A DNA stretch of 6,950 bases, taken from Saprospiraceae bacterium. Lineage in GTDB: Bacteria > Bacteroidota > Bacteroidia > Chitinophagales > Saprospiraceae. The stretch covers positions 1 through 6,950 of the forward strand of contig JALVCY010000646.1 in the NCBI GenBank assembly GCA_027009605.1. Reading direction: 5' to 3'. Under the pieces are notes generated by a model that made no database searches, was not told the origin of the DNA, and saw only the letters and a list, made by a program, of their open reading frames with translations. A program made the position numbers and the translations under genes. Positions 1 to 4,066 of this stretch are shown here, piece by piece; position 1 is the first letter of the stretch; each line of letters starts with the position of its first letter.

Positions 1-13
1 CCACCAAATAAAA

Positions 14-97
14 AATCCATATTTTGTGGATTAGTTGGTAGTTCCAAATTTATTTGGAACAAGGCTTATTCAGCCAAATAAATTTGGCTGCTACCAA
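14..97. repeat. Cluster of perfect palindromes (possible three-way-junction element)
   Basis: Two perfect palindromes lie in tandem, 10 bases apart: 41-60 (arms GTTCCAAAT / ATTTGGAAC around TT) and 71-90 (arms CAGCCAAAT / ATTTGGCTG around AA). They share the inner six bases of each arm but differ in the outer three, and both arms have changed together so that pairing is kept. A 7-bp inverted repeat, TTGGTAG (35-41) and CTACCAA (91-97), encloses them, and a further small hairpin is possible at 14-19/27-32. A single strand could fold as a three-way junction. No gene is visible. It looks like an intergenic repeat or small non-autonomous element, but its identity is unknown and its left edge may lie outside the window. 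Confidence 0.7.
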
Positions 98-130
98 GCT
101 CCCCAAAATATTTAAAGGCCGTAAAATCAT

Positions 131-409
131 CTCAACCTGCGAAGCTCTCAACCACGAAGTCCAAAGGACGAGTTCTCAACCTAGAGAGCCGAAGGCGAAC
201 GTTCTCAACTTCTTCAACTAGCGCAGCGAATCAACTAGCGAAGCTTGCGAGCGAATCAACTTCTTCAACTCTCTCAACCTCCAAAACTAAACAGAATATC
301 GAATGATGAACAACGAATGCCGAATAATGAAATAAACGAAGCCAAAAACAAACCATCACCGAAGCCAAAGACCAAAAGCGCCACAGGCGCGCCCCAAAGA
401 CCAAAGACC
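131..409. repeat. TCAAC-rich intergenic repeat block, copy A
   Basis: This gene-free stretch has nine TCAAC words between 131 and 278, separated by mini-hairpins such as GTCC-AAA-GGAC (159-169), GCC-GAA-GGC (188-196) and CGC-A-GCG (222-228). Bases 214-270 are identical over 57 nt to 3920-3976, and 147-162, 363-375 and 393-409 also recur in copy B (3876-4066). At 296-332 copy A carries an extra stretch of GAAT(A/G)ATGAA-like words that copy B lacks. A hairpin at 378-390 (GCGCC-ACA-GGCGC) sits between conserved flanks. The reading frame is open through part of the block, but the composition is repetitive and shared with a second non-coding site, so it is not treated as protein-coding. Confidence 0.75.
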
Positions 410-424
410 AACAAAAAAAACTCC

Positions 425-432
425 TATCTTTG
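425..432 (+). promoter_or_regulatory. Bacteroidetes-type -7 promoter box for dusB
   Basis: TATCTTTG matches the Bacteroidetes primary-sigma consensus TAnnTTTG exactly and is identical to the box before the cobalamin riboswitch (2875-2882, minus). No good TTTG -33 box is seen about 19-21 bases upstream. The box ends seven bases before the dusB ATG, so transcription should start at or just before the start codon, giving a leaderless or nearly leaderless message. Confidence 0.6.
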
Positions 433-439
433 CCCACGA

Positions 440-1420
440 ATGACAAAAATCAGAGACATAGACCTAGGCGACTTTCCGCTTTTATTGGCGCCGATGGAGG
501 ATGTAAGCGACCCGCCATTTCGGGTATTGTGCAAGGAGCAAGGAGCGGATATGATGTACACGGAGTTCATCTCTGTAGAAGGGCTTATCCGGGATGCCGT
601 AAAAAGCAAGATTAAATTAGATTTTGCGGAAGCGGAAAGACCTATTGGCATTCAAATATTCGGAGCGGAGCTGACCTCTATGATTCGGGCAACCGAAATT
701 ATCGAAGAAATAAAACCGGACGTATTGGACATCAACTTCGGCTGTCCCGTCAAAAAAGTCACTTCCAAGATGATGGGCGCCGGTATTTTGCGTGATATTC
801 CCTTGATGATTCGTTTAGCGGAAGCGATTGTCAAGACCAGTTCGCTTCCCGTTACCGTAAAAACCAGACTTGGCTGGGACGAATCCAACAAACCCATTGT
901 AGAAGTCGCCGAAATGCTTCAAGATGTCGGAATTGCGGCCATCTCTATCCACGGGCGCACCCGTAAGCAAATGTACAAAGGAGAAGCCGATTGGTCGCTC
1001 ATTGCCAAAGTCAAAGAAAACCCCAGAATGCACATCCCGGTTTTCGGCAACGGAGACATTAACACCCCGCAAAAAGCGGTAGAATACAAAAACAAATACG
1101 GGGTCGATGGCATCATGATAGGGAGGGCATCCATTGGCAATCCATGGATATTCAGGGACATTAAGCACTTCCAAAAAACCGGAGAAATCCTGCCCCCGCC
1201 AACCATCCATGAACGAGTAGATGCGGCCAAAAGACTTCTTCAAATGGCCACCCAATGGAAAGGAGAGCGGCTAGGCATCCTTGAGACACGGCGGCACTAC
1301 ACTAATTATTTTAAAGGATACGCCGGCATCAAAGAATTTCGTCACCGCCTCGTCACCGAAGACAATTTGCAAGCACTCTACCAAATACTGGAAGAAATTA
1401 GGCAAGCCTACTCCATTTAG
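440..1420 (+). CDS. dusB: tRNA-dihydrouridine synthase (DusB-type)
   Basis: This 326-residue cytosolic flavoenzyme reduces specific uridines in the tRNA D-arm to dihydrouridine using NADPH and FMN. The length is normal for the family. Visible motifs in order: APMEDVSD (17-24), the FMN-barrel start; YTEF (40-43); DINFGCPVKKV (97-107), with the catalytic Cys at 102; VKTRLGW (140-146), whose Lys contacts FMN; IHGRTRKQMYKG (170-181); and VFGNGDI followed by GIMIGRASIGNPWIF, which form the phosphate-binding end. The C-terminal helical RNA-binding domain includes RRHYTNYFKG. I chose ATG 440 because homologues begin just before the first barrel strand. The open frame back to 245 runs through a repeat block. 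A -7 box at 425-432 argues for a separate, probably leaderless transcript. The family is secure; assignment to DusB rather than a sister Dus is less certain. Confidence 0.95.
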   Translation: MTKIRDIDLGDFPLLLAPMEDVSDPPFRVLCKEQGADMMYTEFISVEGLIRDAVKSKIKLDFAEAERPIGIQIFGAELTSMIRATEIIEEIKPDVLDINFGCPVKKVTSKMMGAGILRDIPLMIRLAEAIVKTSSLPVTVKTRLGWDESNKPIVEVAEMLQDVGIAAISIHGRTRKQMYKGEADWSLIAKVKENPRMHIPVFGNGDINTPQKAVEYKNKYGVDGIMIGRASIGNPWIFRDIKHFQKTGEILPPPTIHERVDAAKRLLQMATQWKGERLGILETRRHYTNYFKGYAGIKEFRHRLVTEDNLQALYQILEEIRQAYSI

Positions 1421-1434
1421 GATGCACGGCCTTG

Positions 1435-1480
1435 GTAGGGATGCACGGCCGCACATCCCTACAGCGCCGTGCATCCCTAC
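1435..1480. repeat. 15-bp inverted repeat between convergent genes (possible bidirectional terminator)
   Basis: GTAGGGATGCACGGC (1435-1449) is perfectly complementary to GCCGTGCATCCCTAC (1466-1480). The 16-base loop carries part of the same words (GCACATCCCTAC), and a partial extra copy, GATGCACGGC, sits at 1421-1430. The repeat fills the 69-base gap between dusB and the convergent BtuG-like gene. There is no T-run on either side, so it is not a classical intrinsic terminator, although a stem this strong could stop or protect both transcripts. It resembles GTAGGG...CCCTAC palindromes dispersed in many bacterial genomes. Confidence 0.75.
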
Positions 1481-1489
1481 AGCCTCCTC

Positions 1490-2563
1490 TTAATACCCCA
1501 TGAAATAAAACTCTCCGGGAAAGATTCCCGCATCCAAAGTATCACTCACACTAGGCTGATTATCAGCATCTAAATCATAGACATAGACCTTACCCTTCTC
1601 ATTTCCGTTAGCCACGCCGGTATATAATTTATGGTTTTTCTTATTGATGTCCATGCCATAGACAGAGCCGGATATCACAGGATTGACATCAAACACTCCG
1701 GTGCTCTTATCAAATCGATACACGCCTAAGCTACTAGTTACAAACAACATAGTCCCATCAGGAGACTCCGTCAAATTATCCAAAGGCCCATAAGGAAACT
1801 CATAAACATGCGTCGCATTATCCCCTTCGATTTTGGCAATATGCCCGTTTTTTTGCATCCAATTGGTGTCATAACAGCCGGCAGCTAAAACCCAAATTGT
1901 GCCATCAGATGATTTGGTAATTTGTGTGGGACAACCACCTACTTCAACTTGCTTGGTAACAGTATTATCTGCCGCATTGATAATGGCCAACATGGAATCG
2001 CTGCCATAGCCACCCGAATTCGGAACATATAGCTTATTATCTGAAAACAAAATCTGTTCCGGGCCGCCACCCAATACAATAGAATCCACCACTGTATTAT
2101 TGTCGGTATTAATTACTTTCACTTGGCCGGAAGCGCCATCTGCCCCCCACTGGGTCAAATACGCCTTATTGCCGTCCCCTTTTACGATGTATCTTGGTTG
2201 CTCCAAACCGGTAATCGTCGCCGCTGATTTCATATCTTTTTGCGTCACTACTTCCACTTTGCCACTTCCATTGGCGACAAGATACACTTTGTCATTAAAA
2301 AAGCCGGCAGATTGAACGATGCCCCCGATAAGGGCGTCATTATTTTCAGTTTGGAATACATTTTTATGAAGAGTATTGGCTTCTTCCTCATAAAAATACA
2401 AAGAACCTGCCGCCGTAAAAGGCCCTTCATTGGTAAAGAAAACCCCTTTCTTTTGGTAGATTGTCTTAGTTTCATCCGGATTAACCGGGTCTTTCTTACA
2501 AGATGAGAAAAAAACAGCCGCAACAAAGGCAAGGCTTAAGATAAAAAGTGATTTAAATTTCAT
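1490..2563 (-). CDS. YncE/DUF5074-like beta-propeller lipoprotein, probable BtuG-type cobalamin-binding protein
   Basis: A 357-residue predicted lipoprotein. Residues 1-21 are a hydrophobic signal with lipobox FSSC, making Cys22 the lipidated residue, followed by a polar, acidic linker (KKDPVNPDE). The rest consists of repeated beta-propeller blade signatures, e.g. QPRYIV, GGPEQILFSDNKLYVPN, GGCPTQITKSSDGTIWVLA, LTESPDGTMLFVTSS and GSVYGMDI, ending in PGEFYFMGY. This is the architecture of YncE/DUF5074 proteins, which include the Bacteroides surface lipoprotein BtuG that binds cobalamin and passes it to the BtuB transporter. The gene sits directly behind a cobalamin riboswitch (2710-2868), which makes the B12 role much more likely, though no btuB, btuC/D/F or cobalamin-synthesis gene is visible. 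I chose ATG 2563 because it begins the signal peptide. The frame is open back to 2707, but that extension translates the leader RNA. BtuG identity is inferred from fold plus riboswitch. Confidence 0.85.
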   Translation of the reverse strand: MKFKSLFILSLAFVAAVFFSSCKKDPVNPDETKTIYQKKGVFFTNEGPFTAAGSLYFYEEEANTLHKNVFQTENNDALIGGIVQSAGFFNDKVYLVANGSGKVEVVTQKDMKSAATITGLEQPRYIVKGDGNKAYLTQWGADGASGQVKVINTDNNTVVDSIVLGGGPEQILFSDNKLYVPNSGGYGSDSMLAIINAADNTVTKQVEVGGCPTQITKSSDGTIWVLAAGCYDTNWMQKNGHIAKIEGDNATHVYEFPYGPLDNLTESPDGTMLFVTSSLGVYRFDKSTGVFDVNPVISGSVYGMDINKKNHKLYTGVANGNEKGKVYVYDLDADNQPSVSDTLDAGIFPGEFYFMGY

Positions 2564-2619
2564 AACTTTTGGACTTTTTGTCTCCTTTCGGAAACGATGA
2601 TGAATAAAAGTCCAAAGTT
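2564..2619 (-). promoter_or_regulatory. Start-codon-proximal hairpin, likely riboswitch expression platform
   Basis: On the minus strand, the arm AACTTTGGACTTTT (2619-2606) pairs with AAAAGTCCAAAAGTT (2578-2564), with one bulged base, and the second arm ends directly against the ATG. Between the arms is a six-pair hairpin, GTTTCC-GAAA-GGAGAC (2595-2580). The first arm could instead pair with CCAAAGTT just downstream of the riboswitch (2700-2693). That gives two mutually exclusive folds, as expected for translational control by a riboswitch. No U-run follows, so translation rather than transcription is the likelier target. The mechanism is inferred from complementarity only. Confidence 0.55.
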
Positions 2620-2709
2620 CTCTGTGCAGATAGAATAGACACAAGAACGGCTTGCGCAAAAAAAAGAATCTATCCCTTGTTTTTTCACCGAAAACTTTGG
2701 AAATCAAGC

Positions 2710-2868
2710 TATTGGCAGGTCTTCTGACTTATCATTTTCTGCTCTACCTTCCCATCTCCTTGCGGAAACAGTGGCATAATCGAAAGCAAAAATCTACATG
2801 AATTACAGCAGCGGGAACTGTTTTGGACTTGCACCAAATTCCCTTTTCATTCCTTTCGGAAACCAATA
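2710..2868 (-). promoter_or_regulatory. Cobalamin (vitamin B12) riboswitch aptamer
   Basis: Read on the minus strand, the conserved cobalamin-aptamer blocks appear in order. GGTGCAAGTCC is at 2835-2825. A TTCCCGC core, followed by GCTGTAA, lies within 2822-2802. GCCACTG is at 2775-2769, followed by a GCAA-capped stem and GGGAAGG (2753-2747). The B12 box GTCAGAAGACCTGCC is at 2728-2714. The ends close as helix P1: TATTGG (2868-2863) is perfectly complementary to CCAATA (2715-2710). Cobalamin riboswitches repress B12 uptake or synthesis genes when adenosyl- or related cobalamins are abundant. This one is about 150 bases upstream of the BtuG-like gene start and points at it. A -7 box ends at 2875, so transcription should begin right at P1. 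Confidence 0.95.
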
Positions 2869-2874
2869 TGCCCG

Positions 2875-2882
2875 CAAAGATA
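2875..2882 (-). promoter_or_regulatory. Bacteroidetes-type -7 promoter box for the riboswitch transcript
   Basis: On the minus strand these bases read TATCTTTG, an exact TAnnTTTG match. The box ends six bases before riboswitch helix P1 begins (2868), so the predicted transcription start coincides with the 5' edge of the aptamer. A convincing -33 TTTG is not seen at the usual spacing. Position relative to the aptamer is the main support. Confidence 0.65.
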
Positions 2883-3082
2883 GGGCTTTTCATGCAATCC
2901 ATGTATATATCGTCCCAAAAGTTTATCATCCGCTTAATGTCCTTGAAACTTCGGTTCCAAGCCCTAGCTCGCCCACAAGGCCTTGTCATCCGCATGAATT
3001 TCCCAAAAGTTTTAAACTTTGAGTTTGCTCCTAAAAGTATTCTGATGCAAAACCACCAATTTTTATTCTGTTTGGAGATTTT
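2883..3082. other. Gene-free region upstream of the riboswitch promoter
   Basis: No credible coding sequence is present: the open frames overlap the riboswitch or are compositionally random. Two short palindromes are visible, ACAAGGCCTTGT (2975-2986) and AAAGTTT-T-AAACTTT (3006-3020). The words CCCAAAAGTTT and CATCCGC each occur twice. The left outer arm of the nested inverted-repeat element starts near 3003. Confidence 0.5.
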
Positions 3083-3114
3083 GTTCAATCGTTCAACTGT
3101 TCAACTGTTCAATT
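3083..3114. repeat. Four tandem 8-bp GTTCAAnn units
   Basis: GTTCAATC, GTTCAACT, GTTCAACT and GTTCAATT follow each other without gaps. A related array on the opposite strand lies at 3151-3174 (TTGAGCGC, TTGAGCGC, TTGAACAA). The units are far too short and ungapped for a CRISPR. They look like the simple GTTCAA-type arrays seen between Bacteroidetes genes. Confidence 0.8.
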
Positions 3115-3150
3115 GAAAGTACTGAAAATCAACTAGTTATGTGCAATCAG

Positions 3151-3174
3151 TTGAGCGCTTGAGCGCTTGAACAA
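3151..3174. repeat. Three tandem 8-bp TTGAGCGC-like units
   Basis: TTGAGCGC occurs twice in tandem and is followed by TTGAACAA. Read on the minus strand the units start with TTGTTCAA and continue with GC-rich CTCAA words, so the array is an inverted relative of the GTTCAAnn array at 3083-3114. It ends just before the inner arm of the nested inverted-repeat element. Confidence 0.7.
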
Positions 3175-3266
3175 TGAGTTTGCTCCGAAAAGTCGGATGT
3201 AGTGATTTGTTCTTGAGCCCACAAAATTTTATTTGGATTCTTTGTGAATACTAGCGCGACCGAGAC

Positions 3267-3441
3267 AAGGTGTCGCCCCGCTGGGGCTTCCTGTATCGTA
3301 TGATATTGTCTGTTACAAAGGTGTCGCCCCTACGGGGCTGACAATAGAGAAAATAGCCAAAATACCCATAACTGAGCCCCATCGGGGCGACATCTTTGTA
3401 AGACTAAAACAGTAGGGATATAGCTCCGTAGGAGCGACACC
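3267..3441. repeat. Four GC-rich REP-like palindromes, two in each orientation
   Basis: The units are TGTCGCCCC-GCT-GGGGCT (3271-3288), TGTCGCCCC-TAC-GGGGCT (3322-3339), AGCCCC-ATC-GGGGCGACA (3375-3392) and AGCTCC-GTA-GGAGCGACA (3422-3439). The first two point one way and the last two the other. Each folds into a short GC stem with a three-base loop. In the fourth, C-to-T and G-to-A changes in both arms keep the pairing. ACAAAG or its complement also flanks two units. They resemble dispersed REP/RAYT-type palindromes, but no transposase is present here. Confidence 0.75.
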
Positions 3442-3649
3442 ACGCTGCACTATGCATTGTAGTCAAATAAAATTTTGTTCCGTGCTTTAATTTCTGGCAG
3501 AGTGGACTTTTCGGAGCAGACTCAACAATTGAACAGAATGCACTCAATCAAAATAATATCTGGCAACCGTCCCAGCTATTTCAAAAACCCGAATTTTCGG
3601 AGCAGGCTCAACTTTTGGAAAGTTACCAACAGATAGTTCTCAAAAAAAA

Positions 3650-3680
3650 TTTGCATTATACAAAAAAATAGATACCTTTG
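3650..3680 (+). promoter_or_regulatory. Bacteroidetes-type promoter (-33/-7) for tRNA-Pro
   Basis: TTTG (3650-3653) and TACCTTTG (3673-3680) are separated by exactly 19 bases, matching the phylum consensus TTTG-N19-21-TAnnTTTG. The -7 box ends ten bases before the tRNA, which leaves a short 5' leader for RNase P to remove. This is the best-formed promoter in the window. Confidence 0.85.
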
Positions 3681-3690
3681 TCTTTCGATT

Positions 3691-3765
3691 CGGGATGTAG
3701 CTCAGTTCGGTTAGAGTACTGGTCTGGGGGACCAGGGGTCGCAAGTTCAAATCTTGTCATCCCGA
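3691..3765 (+). tRNA. tRNA-Pro (anticodon GGG)
   Basis: The complete cloverleaf is 75 nt. Acceptor stem CGGGATG (3691-3697) pairs with CATCCCG (3758-3764), with discriminator A at 3765. The D-arm is GCTC/GAGT. The anticodon stem is CTGGT/ACCAG with loop CTGGGGG, placing anticodon GGG at 3726-3728. The variable loop has five bases. The T-arm is GCAAG-TTCAAAT-CTTGT. The C1-G72 pair and discriminator A are typical of bacterial tRNA-Pro, and anticodon GGG reads CCC and CCU codons. The 3' CCA is not encoded. It is transcribed alone, between its own promoter (3650-3680) and a strong terminator (3771-3802). Confidence 0.97.
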
Positions 3766-3770
3766 CGATT

Positions 3771-3802
3771 GCTCAAGCTTCACCGCTTGAGCTTTTTTTT
3801 TT
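3771..3802 (+). terminator. Intrinsic terminator of tRNA-Pro
   Basis: GCTCAAGC (3771-3778) pairs perfectly with GCTTGAGC (3785-3792) around a six-base loop, followed directly by a run of ten T residues (3793-3802). It begins five bases after the tRNA 3' end. Confidence 0.93.
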
Positions 3803-3827
3803 GGATTTATTTGACAACCACAGGTCA

Positions 3828-3875
3828 GGTCAGTTTTCGATGACTAGGTGGGTCAGTTTTCAATGATTATCTACA
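3828..3875. mobile_element. Possible IS21-family terminal remnant
   Basis: Two 19-bp direct repeats, GGTCAGTTTTCGATGACTA (3828-3846) and GGTCAGTTTTCAATGATTA (3851-3869), match at 17 of 19 bases. They are followed by TCTACA, which ends in CA at 3875. IS21-family insertion sequences have multiple terminal repeats and ends of the form TG...CA, and the GGGTCAGTTTTC words recall that family. Base 3876 is the first base of repeat block copy B, so the CA end abuts that block precisely. No istA or istB gene and no opposite end are visible. If correct, this is a solo end left by deletion or partial excision. The family call is from memory and not verified. Confidence 0.4.
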
Positions 3876-4066
3876 CTCAACCACGAAGTCCGAATCCACG
3901 ATAGTAATCGGGACGTGAATCAACTAGCGCAGCGAATCAACTAGCGAAGCTTGCGAGCGAATCAACTTCTTCAACTTTCAAACCCATCCAGCAAAGAAGC
4001 CAAAAGCAACCCACTACCCAAGCCAAAGACCAACAGCAGCTTGCTGCGTCCCAAAGACCAAAGACC
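3876..4066. repeat. TCAAC-rich intergenic repeat block, copy B
   Basis: This is the second copy of the block at 131-409. Matching parts are 3876-3891 (with 147-162), 3920-3976 (57 bases identical to 214-270), 4021-4033 (with 363-375) and 4050-4066 (with 393-409). The hairpin between the last two is GCAGC-TT-GCTGC (4036-4047), where copy A has GCGCC-ACA-GGCGC. Flanks are conserved while both stem arms differ. The block ends exactly at the last base before the stop codon of the SGNH gene. No coding potential is seen. Confidence 0.8.

Larger units (their letters stand above)
3003..3619. repeat. Nested inverted-repeat element, non-coding
   Basis: Four copies of a box close to GAGTTTGCTCCGAAAAGT bracket this region: two forward at 3021-3038 and 3176-3194, two reversed at 3505-3523 and about 3593-3610. 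The inner pair matches at 18 of 19 bases. The outer pair is looser but extends to matching CCAAAAGTT words (3003-3012 and 3609-3618). A further perfect 15-bp inverted repeat, ACAAAATTTTATTTG (3221-3235) and its complement (3464-3478), lies inside, and four GGGGC palindromes form the core. Apart from the repeats nothing gene-like is present. The symmetry suggests a non-autonomous mobile or REP-type element, possibly one element inserted inside a related one. Confidence 0.7.

Noticed and set aside
245..439. N-terminal extension of dusB by 65 codons
   Set aside because: The extension translates the TCAAC/CCAAAGACC repeat block found again at 3876-4066, is low-complexity, and lies upstream of the -7 box. 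Family members begin at about residue 1 of the 440 start.
815..1255. 146-codon minus-strand open frame
   Set aside because: It is antisense to the well-conserved dusB and shows no family signature.
2564..2707. 48-codon upstream extension of the BtuG-like gene
   Set aside because: It would place the lipoprotein signal peptide internally and translates the riboswitch expression platform. ATG 2563 begins a complete signal and lipobox.
2744..3088. 114-codon minus-strand open frame
   Set aside because: It overlaps the cobalamin riboswitch and its promoter and has no recognisable domain.
3083..3174. CRISPR array
   Set aside because: Units are 8 bp and directly adjacent, with no unique spacers and no cas genes.
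3678..3866. 62-codon plus-strand open frame across the tRNA
   Set aside because: It is a translation of tRNA-Pro, its terminator and the insertion-sequence-like repeats.
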